From: Chitinophagaceae bacterium | GTDB lineage: Bacteria; Bacteroidota; Bacteroidia; Chitinophagales; Chitinophagaceae | DNA length: 39,627 nucleotides | Direction of reading: 5' to 3' | Assembly (NCBI GenBank): GCA_023957125.1 | Contig: JAMLHL010000033.1 | Span: 1-39,627 of the forward strand | Part shown: positions 8,466 through 17,473 of the stretch, piece after piece | Layout of the letters: each line of letters opens with the position of its first letter | Position numbering within the stretch: position 1 is the first letter of the stretch | Notes under the pieces: model-generated | The model's input: the letters and a program-made list of their open reading frames with translations, nothing else | Told to the model about the DNA's origin: nothing | Database searches by the model: none | Translations under genes and position numbers: made by a program

Positions 8466-9467
8466 ATGTCAAGCAATGAAAAATTGAAAGCGCTTAAGCT
8501 AACCATGGACAAAATTGAAAAAGATTTTGGTAAGGGCAGTGTAATGATGATGAATGAAAAAGGCGCCCGGGAAATCGAAACTATTTCCACCGGCTCAATA
8601 GGGCTGGATATTGCGTTGGGGGTGGGAGGGGTGCCCAAGGGGCGGATTGTTGAAATATATGGGCCGGAATCCACCGGTAAAACCACGATCGCAATTCATA
8701 TTATTGCGGAGGCGCAGAAAAAAGGCGGGGTATGCGCTATTATAGATGCGGAGCATGCGTTTGACAGTATTTACGCGCAGAAACTGGGCGTAGATATAGA
8801 CAACCTGCTGATCTCCCAACCCGATTATGGAGAACAGGCACTGGAAATTGCCGATCGCCTGATCCTGTCCGGTGCTCTGGATGTGGTGGTGATAGATTCC
8901 GTGGCGGCGCTGGTGCCAAAAAGTGAACTGGAAGGAGAAATGGGGGATAGTAAGATGGGTTTGCAGGCCAGGCTGATGTCGCAGGCTTTGCGCAAATTAA
9001 CGGCCACGATCAGCAAAACCAATACCGTATGTATTTTTATCAACCAGTTGAGGGAAAAGATCGGGATTATGTTCGGTAACCCGGAAACTACTACAGGGGG
9101 TAATGCGCTTAAGTTTTACGCTTCCGTAAGACTGGATATCCGGCGTATGGCGCAGATCAAGGATGGGGATGAAGCGATCGGTAACCGGGTGAAAGTGAAA
9201 GTGGTGAAGAACAAAGTCGCCCCACCATTCCGGGCAGCAGAATTTGATATCGTGTACGGAGAGGGAATTTCTAAAGCAGGCGAGATCATTGACCTTGGAG
9301 TAGAGATGAGTATCATACAAAAAAGTGGAAGCTGGTACAGTTATAATAGCGATAAATTAGGCCAGGGCAGAGATGCGGTCAGGCAATTGTTAATTGATAA
9401 CCCGGGACTGGCAAACGAAATTGAGGGTAAGATCCGGGAGAAGATCCGGGAGTCTCAGGCAGGCTGA
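8466..9467 (+). CDS. recA: Recombinase RecA
   Basis: ATP-dependent strand exchange protein for homologous recombination and SOS coprotease activity. Walker A GPESTGKT lies at residues 66-73 (Thr where many have Ser), and Walker B VVVIDSVAAL follows. The L1/L2 DNA-binding loop region INQLREKIGIMFGNPETTTGG and the ALKFYASVRLDIRR block are intact. At 333 residues the C-terminus is short and lacks the acidic tail of E. coli RecA, ending basic/neutral. The ATG at 8466 gives the standard N-terminus. The gene is monocistronic or shares readthrough with mgsA, 100 bp downstream. Confidence 0.97.
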   Translation: MSSNEKLKALKLTMDKIEKDFGKGSVMMMNEKGAREIETISTGSIGLDIALGVGGVPKGRIVEIYGPESTGKTTIAIHIIAEAQKKGGVCAIIDAEHAFDSIYAQKLGVDIDNLLISQPDYGEQALEIADRLILSGALDVVVIDSVAALVPKSELEGEMGDSKMGLQARLMSQALRKLTATISKTNTVCIFINQLREKIGIMFGNPETTTGGNALKFYASVRLDIRRMAQIKDGDEAIGNRVKVKVVKNKVAPPFRAAEFDIVYGEGISKAGEIIDLGVEMSIIQKSGSWYSYNSDKLGQGRDAVRQLLIDNPGLANEIEGKIREKIRESQAG

Positions 9468-9567
9468 TATACAGGTATGGCCTGAGGCAGCCAAAGGTGC
9501 ACGAAAAACATATTTGTCGGACTCCGGATTTTTAGTGGCAAATAACTATTTATATTTTTCAACTCAA

Positions 9568-10020
9568 ATGGCAGACACTCGTATTTTAGATGTGCGTAAA
9601 AGGATAGCCCTGGTAGCCCATGATAATAAGAAGAAAGACCTCATGGAATGGGCGGAATACAATAAGGCCGCACTCTCGCGCCATGAACTGATTGCAACCG
9701 GTACCACCGGTAAATTGCTGGAAGATGTTTTAGACCGGCCGGTAAAAAAAATGATGAGCGGCCCTTTAGGTGGAGACCAGCAGGTGGGCGCCATGATCGC
9801 CAGCGGCGAAATAGATGTACTGATCTTTTTCTGGGATCCGATGGAGGCCCAGCCGCATGATCCGGACGTAAAAGCATTGCTTCGACTGGCTGTGGTATGG
9901 AACATCCCGGTAGCCAGCGACCGGGCCAGTTCGGATTTCCTGATGACTTCCCCGCTTATGCACCAGCAATACATAGCGGAAATACCCGATTACGGCAGCT
10001 ATATAAAACGGCAGCTATAG
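9568..10020 (+). CDS. mgsA: Methylglyoxal synthase
   Basis: Converts dihydroxyacetone phosphate to methylglyoxal and phosphate, a bypass that relieves triose-phosphate overload. The 150 residues aim at the same register as the 152-residue E. coli enzyme. The catalytic Asp is Asp70 in SGPLGGDQQ and the proton-shuttling His is His97 in EAQPHDPD. The phosphate loop ATGTTGKLL (residues 43-51) and the VASDRASSDF block are also present. The frame is open further upstream into recA, but the ATG at 9568-9570 gives the family N-terminus. A VOC protein and an MBL-fold hydrolase lie 20 kb away; no functional link is shown. Confidence 0.94.
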   Translation: MADTRILDVRKRIALVAHDNKKKDLMEWAEYNKAALSRHELIATGTTGKLLEDVLDRPVKKMMSGPLGGDQQVGAMIASGEIDVLIFFWDPMEAQPHDPDVKALLRLAVVWNIPVASDRASSDFLMTSPLMHQQYIAEIPDYGSYIKRQL

Positions 10021-10108
10021 GAATATTAAGTTTAGTGGGGTTATAACGGCGCATGAAAAATTGTCGCCGGTGGGTGTTCCTTACATGAAGCAAAGGAATG
10101 CGTCAATT

Positions 10109-10268
10109 AATTTTCCGGTCGGTGAGACACCGACCGGTAGCGGAAAGCACCCCGTTTATAGCGGGGGTGCATCCTGAATTGGCCGAGCAGTCGCGCCCTG
10201 TATAATTTTCCGGTCGGTGGGACACCGACCGGTAGCAGACGCTACAGGCGGGTGTCACCACCCGCCTG
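10109..10268. repeat. Group of REP-like palindromes (two 33-bp direct copies plus two other stems)
   Basis: A 33-bp sequence occurs at 10109-10141 and 10204-10236 with one difference. Its core is a perfect 10-bp palindrome CCGGTCGGTG / CACCGACCGG with a 3-nt loop (10115-10137 and 10210-10232). A second kind of stem lies at 10147-10170 (GCACCCC / GGGGTGC) and a third at 10245-10268 (CAGGCGGGTG-tcac-CACCCGCCTG, perfect 10 bp). They fill most of the 320-bp gap between mgsA and the next gene. They have no T-tracts, so they look like repetitive extragenic palindromes rather than ordinary terminators. A REP-associated transposase (RAYT) would be expected elsewhere in the genome. Confidence 0.8.
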
Positions 10269-10313
10269 CGAAAATATGGAATGCGCTCTATAGCGGGTTA
10301 GATTTCCCTGTCT

Positions 10314-10321
10314 TATCTTTG
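10314..10321 (+). promoter_or_regulatory. -7 box for the unknown gene/uvrB operon
   Basis: TATCTTTG matches the Bacteroidota primary sigma -7 consensus TAnnTTTG exactly and lies 19 bp upstream of the ATG at 10341. No TTG is seen at the expected -33 distance. Confidence 0.5.
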
Positions 10322-10340
10322 TAATATAAGCTACAGAAAT

Positions 10341-10865
10341 ATGCAAAAAGTAGAATTAACCAATAAGCAATACCGGGCCTTGCTTCAACTGGTGGCGTTG
10401 GGGGTAGATGTTCTTGAAAACGCGGTTGTTGATCAGGAAAAGGATGAAAGCGAGGGATCAGAAGCATTGACCTTATTGGATGAGGCGTTAGAGCTGGAAG
10501 ACTATCTGATGCAGTATTTCAAAAAATTTGGGGGAAAGGATATCATAGAGGAATGTGTTGATGAGGGCGAAGAGGAAGAATACCTGGATTATACCGGATC
10601 CTTCCGGGAAGCGAACCTGCAGATCACCACCGCCGCTTATTTCAATAAGACAACAGAGATCGCTTCCTTTCAATTAGGCCTCAGGGATTTCAGAGAAGCC
10701 AGGGGACTGGAAAGTAATGAAGACATTGCAGACTCCGGGGCGCTTTCGGAAGAGATCCTGCCATTTACCACCAAATACCTGAATGAAATTATTGAAAATG
10801 GGTTTGACCGGATGTTCATAAAAGATGGCCAGTCGGCCAGGATCATTAATCTTTCTTCCGAATAG
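10341..10865 (+). CDS. Acidic protein of unknown function, cotranscribed with uvrB
   Basis: A 174-residue soluble protein with no signal peptide or membrane segment, unusually rich in Glu and Asp (an EEGEEEE-like run around residues 73-80). I do not recognise a family. Helical periodicity is likely in the N-terminal half (residues 5-65). The second half has mixed polar sequence with an FQLGLRDFREARGLE segment. It is clearly coding: good -7 box, ATG start, and only 3 bp between its stop and the uvrB ATG. A partner or accessory role to UvrB cannot be claimed from position alone. Confidence 0.75.
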   Translation: MQKVELTNKQYRALLQLVALGVDVLENAVVDQEKDESEGSEALTLLDEALELEDYLMQYFKKFGGKDIIEECVDEGEEEEYLDYTGSFREANLQITTAAYFNKTTEIASFQLGLRDFREARGLESNEDIADSGALSEEILPFTTKYLNEIIENGFDRMFIKDGQSARIINLSSE

Positions 10866-10868
10866 CAG

Positions 10869-12905
10869 ATGTCCTTTACATTACATTCTTCCTATACGCC
10901 GGCCGGAGACCAGCCGGAAGCCATCCGGCAACTGACGGAGGGAATACAAAAGGATGAAAAAGACCAGGTATTGCTGGGTGTTACCGGATCGGGTAAAACT
11001 TTTACCATTGCCAATGTAATACAACGGGTGCAGCGCCCTACCCTGGTACTTACCCATAATAAGACCCTCGTAGCGCAGCTTTATGGCGAATTCAAACAAT
11101 TTTTCCCTGAAAATGCCGTAGGTTATTTTGTTTCTTATTACGATTATTATCAGCCCGAAGCTTATATGCCGGTAAGTGATGTCTATATCGAAAAAGATCT
11201 TTCTATTAATGAAGAGCTTGACAAACTTCGCTTACAGGCTACCGCCCAGTTGCTGAGCGGGAGGCGCGATATCATTGTAGTAGCTTCTGTAAGCTGCATC
11301 TATGGCATTGGTAATCCCGATGAGTTTGCAAACGGCATCGTCCGCATTTACAAAGGGCAGGTGATCAGCCGGCAGGGGTTTTTACACGCACTGGTCAATT
11401 CACTGTACAGCCGCAGCCAGGGGGATTTCAACCGAGGGAATTTCAGGGTAAAAGGTGATACGGTGGATATCAATCTGCCCTATATGGATTATGGTTATCG
11501 CATCAGCTTTTTTGGTGATGAAATCGAAACGATCGAAACGCTGGACATCAGCAGCGGGAAGCGTATCAGCAGCGTGGACAATGCGGCGATATTTCCCGCG
11601 AATTTATACCTGGCTCCCAAAGATCAGTTGCAACAGGTTTTATACGAAATCCAGGACGAACTGGGAGCACAGGTTGCGTATTTTAAAGAAGAGGGCAAAC
11701 TCCTGGAAGCGCAACGCCTGAGCGAAAGAGTGAATTACGATATAGAAATGATCCGCGAACTGGGTTATTGCAATGGCGTGGAAAATTATTCGAGATTTTT
11801 TGACCGGCGGAAACCCGGCACCCGGCCCTTTTGCCTGCTGGACTATTTTCCCGATGACTATTTATGTGTGATTGATGAAAGCCATCAGACCATTCCGCAG
11901 ATCAGCGGTATGTACGGTGGAGACCGGAGCCGGAAATTAGTGTTGGTAAATTACGGTTTTCGTTTGCCTTCCGCATTGGATAACCGCCCGTTGAATTTCA
12001 ACGAATTTGAATCCATGCTGAACCAGACCATCTATGTGTCTGCCACCCCGGGAAATTATGAATTGGAAAAAACCGGTGGCGTCGTAGTGGAGCAGGTGGT
12101 TCGTCCGACCGGGTTGCTCGACCCGCCCATTGAAATCCGCCCGAGCCTGAACCAGATAGATGACCTGCTGGATGAGATTGATAAAAGGGTAACCAAAGGA
12201 GATCGTGTGCTGGTAACTACCTTAACCAAGCGGATGGCCGAAGAGATGGATAAATATCTTCACCGGATCAATGTTAAATCCAAATACATACACAGCGAAG
12301 TGGATACGCTGGACCGGGTGGAAATTCTCCGGCAATTACGGCTGGGGGAAATTGATGTGCTGGTGGGCGTTAATCTGCTGCGGGAAGGGCTGGATCTGCC
12401 CGAAGTATCGCTGGTGGCGATTCTGGATGCAGACAAGGAAGGCTTTCTGCGCAATGAAAAATCGTTGACCCAGACCGCCGGGCGGGCGGCAAGGAATGTG
12501 GACGGGCTGGTTATTTTTTATGCCGATAAGATAACCGACAGTATGCAGCGTACCATTGATGAAACCAACCGCAGGCGCGAAAAGCAGATTGCCTATAACA
12601 TAGAGCATCATATCACCCCCACCACCGTAAAAAAATCAAAAGAACAGGTATTTGCGCAAACCTCTGTGCTGGACATCAAAGGGTATGATCTGAATAAACC
12701 CTATGCCATGGCGCCGGATGACGAGCTGGTAACAATGGTAGCAGAAGACCAGGAGATATACAGGACCGTCCCACAAATGGAAAAGGCCATTTTGAAAATC
12801 AGGAAAGAAATGGAAAAAGCGGCAAAAGGCCTGGATTTTATGGAGGCGGCAAGACTGCGGGATGAGATGTATGCCATGCAGCAAAAGCTGGCGGAAATGA
12901 AATAA
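10869..12905 (+). CDS. uvrB: UvrABC excinuclease subunit B
   Basis: The damage-verification helicase of nucleotide excision repair, loaded by UvrA and handing damaged DNA to UvrC. At 678 residues it has normal length. Walker A GVTGSGKT is near residues 38-45, the beta-hairpin that clamps DNA is YYDYYQPEAYMP (about 92-103), and Walker B/motif II is VIDESHQT. Helicase motifs V/VI follow (VGVNLLREGLDLPEVSLV, LTQTAGRAARN). The C-terminal UVR domain (EKAAKGLDFMEAARLRDEMY) binds UvrC. The gene is probably an operon with the acidic unknown protein upstream. Confidence 0.97.
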   Translation: MSFTLHSSYTPAGDQPEAIRQLTEGIQKDEKDQVLLGVTGSGKTFTIANVIQRVQRPTLVLTHNKTLVAQLYGEFKQFFPENAVGYFVSYYDYYQPEAYMPVSDVYIEKDLSINEELDKLRLQATAQLLSGRRDIIVVASVSCIYGIGNPDEFANGIVRIYKGQVISRQGFLHALVNSLYSRSQGDFNRGNFRVKGDTVDINLPYMDYGYRISFFGDEIETIETLDISSGKRISSVDNAAIFPANLYLAPKDQLQQVLYEIQDELGAQVAYFKEEGKLLEAQRLSERVNYDIEMIRELGYCNGVENYSRFFDRRKPGTRPFCLLDYFPDDYLCVIDESHQTIPQISGMYGGDRSRKLVLVNYGFRLPSALDNRPLNFNEFESMLNQTIYVSATPGNYELEKTGGVVVEQVVRPTGLLDPPIEIRPSLNQIDDLLDEIDKRVTKGDRVLVTTLTKRMAEEMDKYLHRINVKSKYIHSEVDTLDRVEILRQLRLGEIDVLVGVNLLREGLDLPEVSLVAILDADKEGFLRNEKSLTQTAGRAARNVDGLVIFYADKITDSMQRTIDETNRRREKQIAYNIEHHITPTTVKKSKEQVFAQTSVLDIKGYDLNKPYAMAPDDELVTMVAEDQEIYRTVPQMEKAILKIRKEMEKAAKGLDFMEAARLRDEMYAMQQKLAEMK

Positions 12906-12964
12906 TTGCATTATTTTTCTGTAAGGCATTCCTTCAGTTGCAAAAAAATGTATATATTCATCCT

Positions 12965-13708
12965 ATGGTTACAATTGCATTATACAATCTTAAAGGAGGA
13001 GTAGGTAAAACTGCCTCCTGTGTAAATTTTGCTTATTTAGCCGCCCAGGACGGTTACCAGACCCTTCTTTGGGATATAGATCCGCAGGGTTCTGCCAGCT
13101 TTTACTACCAGTCAAAATCAAAGTTCAAGGGAGGTATCAAAAAACTGGTGGAAAAAGGAGCGGATCTTGAAGAAGCCGTTATGTCCACCAACTATGAGAA
13201 TTTGGATATCATTCCGGCGGATCTGTCCGCTAAGAGCTTTGATGTGATGATGGAAGAAATGAAATCGTCCAAAAAACGGATAAAAACGCTCTTGCAACCC
13301 CTGGGCAAAATATATGATTTTGTATTTATAGACTGTCCCCCCGGATTTTCGGTTCTCTCCGAGAATGTGTTCAATGCGGTGGATATTGTTTTAATGCCCG
13401 TTATTCCCACTACGCTCTCTATCCGCACCTATCATATGGTAAAGGACTATTTTAAAGAAAAAGATATTGATTTGTCGAAGATGATGTGTTTCTTTACGAT
13501 GGCCGATCTCCGGAAGAATATGCATAATGAAATAATGGAAACCCTGTTTAAGGACAAGAAGTTTTTTGAAAATTATATTCCTTATCTGTCTGATGTAGAG
13601 AAGATGGGTGTTCATAAAGCGCCTGTTGAAGAATTTGCGCCCTCCGGTTATGCCGCCCAGTGCTATAGGGATCTGTGGGCGGAAATCAAAGAAGGACTGA
13701 TAGAATAA
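12965..13708 (+). CDS. ParA/Soj-family ATPase without an adjacent ParB
   Basis: A 247-residue deviant-Walker ATPase: KGGVGKT near residues 10-16, the DIDPQGSAS switch, a DCPPG motif near residue 118, and PVIPTTLSIRT. This family segregates DNA or positions protein complexes by dynamic binding to the nucleoid. A TTG-initiated extension to 12938 is possible, but the ATG at 12965 puts the first beta-strand (VTIALYNLKGG) at the N-terminus as usual. No ParB or parS-like site is visible nearby, so the cargo is unknown. The next gene, an esterase, starts 67 bp downstream. Confidence 0.85.
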   Translation: MVTIALYNLKGGVGKTASCVNFAYLAAQDGYQTLLWDIDPQGSASFYYQSKSKFKGGIKKLVEKGADLEEAVMSTNYENLDIIPADLSAKSFDVMMEEMKSSKKRIKTLLQPLGKIYDFVFIDCPPGFSVLSENVFNAVDIVLMPVIPTTLSIRTYHMVKDYFKEKDIDLSKMMCFFTMADLRKNMHNEIMETLFKDKKFFENYIPYLSDVEKMGVHKAPVEEFAPSGYAAQCYRDLWAEIKEGLIE

Positions 13709-13775
13709 ATAATGATCAGGAAATATTTCAGGCTTATGTAAGGACGCCCGTCTTTTAAGCCGTAATATCAATGGT

Positions 13776-14504
13776 ATGAAAAGAGAACTTACTTCCTGGT
13801 ATAGCCATGCCCTGAAAAAGGAAATGCCAATAGCCATCTATGGACATTATGGATTTTCTGTATTACTGATACCTACTGCTGCAGCCGATTATCTCGAATA
13901 CGAACGTTTTCAGTTGCTGGATGCTGTTTCTCCTTTTATTGATGCCGGCAAGATTAAAGTGTTTTCCATCAACAGCATCAATAATGAGAGCTGGTTGAAC
14001 AGGCAAATGGAAGCCGCCCATAAAGGAATCCGGCATAATCAGTTTAATGAATATGTTTTCAACGAAGTGATCCCATTTGTTAAGAACCGTACTTCCTGGG
14101 AAACACCGGTGGTCACTTCCGGCGCATCGTTTGGCGCGCTGCATGCCATGAATTTGTTTTTAAAACGTCCTGATCTCATTGACGGCACCATTGCGATGAG
14201 CGGCGTGTATGACCTTACGGAATACACCGATGGATATTACGACGAACAGGTTTATTTCAATTCCCCTATTCATTATATTCCTAATCTTACAGACGATTGG
14301 TATCTTAGCCGCATTCGTAAAGGGCGGATCATTATAGCGACCGGCAGCGGAGCTTATGAGGATCCCCAGGCTAACCGAAGGTTTTCGGGGGTGCTGCACG
14401 ATAAAGCCATTCCACACGAGCTGGATGTCTGGGGAAACGATATCACCCACGACTGGCCCACCTGGCGAAAGATGCTGCCACACTTTATTGGATCGAGATT
14501 CTGA
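13776..14504 (+). CDS. Putative esterase, alpha/beta-hydrolase (esterase D/PF00756 type)
   Basis: A 242-residue cytosolic alpha/beta hydrolase. The nucleophile elbow is SGASFGALHA (G-x-S-x-G, Ser about residue 116), the acid is probably in the GSGAYEDPQ stretch, and the catalytic His is in DITHDWPTW near residue 230. The family resembles esterase D and mycolyltransferase-type esterases; the substrate is unknown. An out-of-frame ATG lies 5 nt upstream; the ATG at 13776 fits the frame. It sits between the ParA and polA genes on the same strand. Confidence 0.8.
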   Translation: MKRELTSWYSHALKKEMPIAIYGHYGFSVLLIPTAAADYLEYERFQLLDAVSPFIDAGKIKVFSINSINNESWLNRQMEAAHKGIRHNQFNEYVFNEVIPFVKNRTSWETPVVTSGASFGALHAMNLFLKRPDLIDGTIAMSGVYDLTEYTDGYYDEQVYFNSPIHYIPNLTDDWYLSRIRKGRIIIATGSGAYEDPQANRRFSGVLHDKAIPHELDVWGNDITHDWPTWRKMLPHFIGSRF

Positions 14505-14527
14505 TTTTTGAACACAGGGAAAAATAC

Positions 14528-14557
14528 TGTCATGGCTGTCAAATGATTTCCATGACA
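14528..14557. promoter_or_regulatory. Inverted repeat upstream of polA
   Basis: Perfect 8-bp arms TGTCATGG (14528-14535) and CCATGACA (14550-14557) are separated by 14 nt, 63 bp upstream of the polA ATG. It could be an operator or an mRNA stem. There is no T-tract, so it is not a standard terminator for the esterase gene. Confidence 0.4.
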
Positions 14558-14620
14558 ACATGTTGAATGTCAATCTATAAATCAGGAGCTGTTTTACCCT
14601 CAAAATCCTACCTTAGCGGC

Positions 14621-17473
14621 ATGGACAAAAGGCTGTTTCTTTTAGATGCCATGGCATTGGTTTTCCGCGCCTATTATGCTTTGATCCGCAATCCGAGGAT
14701 CACCTCAAAAGGACTCAATACCAATGCCCAGTTTGGTTTTACCAATACCTTGCTGGAACTGATCAATAACCAGAAGCCTTCGCACATGGCGGTGTGTTTT
14801 GATACACATGCACCCACGGAGCGCCACAACGATTTCGCGGATTATAAAGCAAACCGCCAGGAAACTCCTGAAGATCTCCTGAACGCGTTACCCGATATAA
14901 AACGTATCATACAGGGATTCAATATCCCTGTTATTGAATTTGACGGATATGAAGCGGACGATATTATTGGCACTTTAAGTCAACAGGCAGCGGAGGCGGG
15001 TTATGCGGTGTTTATGGTAACGCCCGATAAAGATTACGGGCAATTGGTGAGCGATAAAGTGAAAATTTATAAACCGGCTTACCAGGGCGGAAAGCCGGAG
15101 CTGATAGGACCGGAAGAAGTCTGCGCCAAATGGAATATCAAATCGGTAGATCAGGTGAAAGACGTATTGGGATTAATGGGCGACAGTGTAGATAATATAC
15201 CGGGGATTGCCGGGATCGGTGAAAAAACGGCTGCCAAATTGCTGGCAGAATATGGTAGCCTGGAAAATATACTGGAAAACGCAGCGCATATTAAGGGCGC
15301 CCTGGGAGAAAAAATAAGGAAAGGAAAAGAGGCGGCTGTATTAAGTAAGAAGCTGGCGACCATTATTACCGATGTGCCGGTGCAATTTCATGAAGAAGAT
15401 TTCAGGCTCAAAGAATGGAACCGCGACCTGTTGATGGAGGTTTTTACAAGCCTGGAATTCCGGACCATTGCACAAAGGGCATTGGGAGAAACTTTGCCGG
15501 TGGTATTCAGAAATGATAAGGAAAAAGCTGCCGGCAGAGTAGTGCAAACGGATCTGTTTGAGCATACGGAATGGAATAAAACTCCGGCGTCATCCGTTCC
15601 TGTTGAATATCCAGGGCATACCGGGGATGAAATGACCGCCGTGGTGGTGAAGCTGAAGGATATTCACAGCAGTCCGCATGATTACAGGGCGGTTACCAAT
15701 GAGAAAGAATTGGAAGACCTGGTTAAAAACCTGTTGGTACAGAAAGAGATTTGTTTTGATACGGAAACCACGGGCCTGGATCCTAATGATTCCGAGTTGG
15801 TGGGTTTGAGTTTTGCCTGGAAGCCGGGGGAGGCTTACTATGTCCCCTGCCCTGCCGACAAAGCACGTACCCTGGCGCTTCTTGATCATTTTCATCCTTT
15901 GTTTGTAAAAAAGGACATCACCTGGATAGGCCAGAATATCAAGTTCGATATGCTGATCTTAAAATGGTATGGAGTGGAGCTGCAGGGCGGGTTGTTTGAT
16001 ACGATGTTGGCCCATTATGTAATTGAGCCTGAGGGGAAACGGAATATGGATATTTTGAGCGAACAATATTTAGGTTATCAGCCGGTGCATATAGAAGAGC
16101 TGATCGGGAAAAAGGGAAAAGCGCAGGGAAATATGCGTGACGTGGAGCTGGAAAAGATAAAAGATTATGCGGCGGAGGATGCGGACATAACCTTACAATT
16201 GAAGCTGGCGCTCGAACCTGAATTGAAGACCAAAGAAGTGGAAAAAGTTTTTTATGAGGTGGAAAATCCGTTGGTAAAAGTGCTTACCGACATGGAATTT
16301 GAAGGGATACGGGTTGATACGGATTTCCTGCAACAATATTCTACCGAATTGGCAGAAGAGGCTAAACAGGCGGAGGAGCGTGTTTACCAGCAGGCGGGCG
16401 TGAGGTTTAACCTCGCTTCGCCCAAACAATTGGGAGAGGTGCTGTTTGAAAAGTTGCGATTGGATCCTAAGGCAAAGAAAACAAAAACGGGGCAATACGC
16501 AACGGGGGAAGATGTGTTGCTGAAACTTGCTCAGCAGAATAAAATTGTAGAGGATATCCTGGCCTACCGGGAATTATCCAAGCTGAAATCCACTTATGTG
16601 GATGCGTTGCCCCAACTGGTAAATGCTAAAACGGGGAGGGTGCATACCACGTTTGCCCAGGCTGTGGCTGTTACAGGCAGGTTGGCCAGCAATAATCCTA
16701 ACTTACAAAACATCCCGGTTAGAACGGAAAGAGGCCGGGAGATCAGGAAGGCTTTTATACCGCGTGACCAGGAACATCTTTTGCTGTCAGCGGATTACTC
16801 TCAAATTGAGTTGCGCATTGTGGCCGCGCTCAGCGGGGATCCTGCTATGTGCGATGCGTTTCGTCATGGTAAAGATATTCATGCGGCAACCGCCGCCAAA
16901 GTATATGGCGTGGAGGAGCTGTCGGTAACCAGGGATCAGCGGCGGAAAGCCAAGAGTGTGAATTTTGGAATTATATACGGACAGGGCGCTTTTGGATTGG
17001 CCGACAATCTGGGTATAAGTCGTACGGAAGCGAAAGAGATCATAGATAATTATAAAAAAGAATTTGCCGGTATTGCCAGGTATATGGACGAGACCATACA
17101 ATTTGCCAAACAGCACGGTTATGTACAAACGATGATGGGCCGTAAACGCTGGCTGCGGGATATCAACTCTTCCAATTTCACGGTAAGAAGCTTTGCCGAA
17201 CGAAATGCCATTAATTCTCCTATACAGGGAAGCGCTGCCGATATGATCAAACTGGCCATGCAGAAAATTTATGCGGCGATGAGAAAAGAGAAAATGAAAA
17301 GTAAAATGATTTTGCAGGTGCATGATGAACTGGTTTTTGATGCCCTCAGAGAGGAGGTGAGGGAACTGGCAGCGCTGGTTATTGACTGCATGCAAAATGC
17401 TATGCCCTTACCTAATGAGATACCTGTGGTGGCCGAAGTGGGGCAGGGTGAAAACTGGCTGGAAGCGCATTAA
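14621..17473 (+). CDS. polA: DNA polymerase I
   Basis: Fills gaps in excision repair and removes Okazaki primers. The 950 residues have three parts: a 5'-nuclease (about 1-310), a 3'-5' exonuclease (about 370-530) and a family-A polymerase (about 570-950). The proofreading site appears intact: DTETTGLDP (about 380), IGQNIKFDM (about 440) and YAAEDADIT (about 516). Polymerase motifs are SADYSQIELR (A, about 723), RRKAKSVNFGIIYG (B, about 774) and QVHDELVFD (C, about 899). The frame is open to an ATG at 14567, but the ATG at 14621 gives the standard MDKRLFLLDAMALVF start. Its stop overlaps the convergent gldB-family stop by 4 bp. Confidence 0.96.
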   Translation: MDKRLFLLDAMALVFRAYYALIRNPRITSKGLNTNAQFGFTNTLLELINNQKPSHMAVCFDTHAPTERHNDFADYKANRQETPEDLLNALPDIKRIIQGFNIPVIEFDGYEADDIIGTLSQQAAEAGYAVFMVTPDKDYGQLVSDKVKIYKPAYQGGKPELIGPEEVCAKWNIKSVDQVKDVLGLMGDSVDNIPGIAGIGEKTAAKLLAEYGSLENILENAAHIKGALGEKIRKGKEAAVLSKKLATIITDVPVQFHEEDFRLKEWNRDLLMEVFTSLEFRTIAQRALGETLPVVFRNDKEKAAGRVVQTDLFEHTEWNKTPASSVPVEYPGHTGDEMTAVVVKLKDIHSSPHDYRAVTNEKELEDLVKNLLVQKEICFDTETTGLDPNDSELVGLSFAWKPGEAYYVPCPADKARTLALLDHFHPLFVKKDITWIGQNIKFDMLILKWYGVELQGGLFDTMLAHYVIEPEGKRNMDILSEQYLGYQPVHIEELIGKKGKAQGNMRDVELEKIKDYAAEDADITLQLKLALEPELKTKEVEKVFYEVENPLVKVLTDMEFEGIRVDTDFLQQYSTELAEEAKQAEERVYQQAGVRFNLASPKQLGEVLFEKLRLDPKAKKTKTGQYATGEDVLLKLAQQNKIVEDILAYRELSKLKSTYVDALPQLVNAKTGRVHTTFAQAVAVTGRLASNNPNLQNIPVRTERGREIRKAFIPRDQEHLLLSADYSQIELRIVAALSGDPAMCDAFRHGKDIHAATAAKVYGVEELSVTRDQRRKAKSVNFGIIYGQGAFGLADNLGISRTEAKEIIDNYKKEFAGIARYMDETIQFAKQHGYVQTMMGRKRWLRDINSSNFTVRSFAERNAINSPIQGSAADMIKLAMQKIYAAMRKEKMKSKMILQVHDELVFDALREEVRELAALVIDCMQNAMPLPNEIPVVAEVGQGENWLEAH

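Noticed and set aside
9394..9567. Upstream extension of the mgsA frame into recA
   Set aside because: It would add about 58 residues unrelated to methylglyoxal synthase and overlap recA; the ATG at 9568 gives the exact family register.
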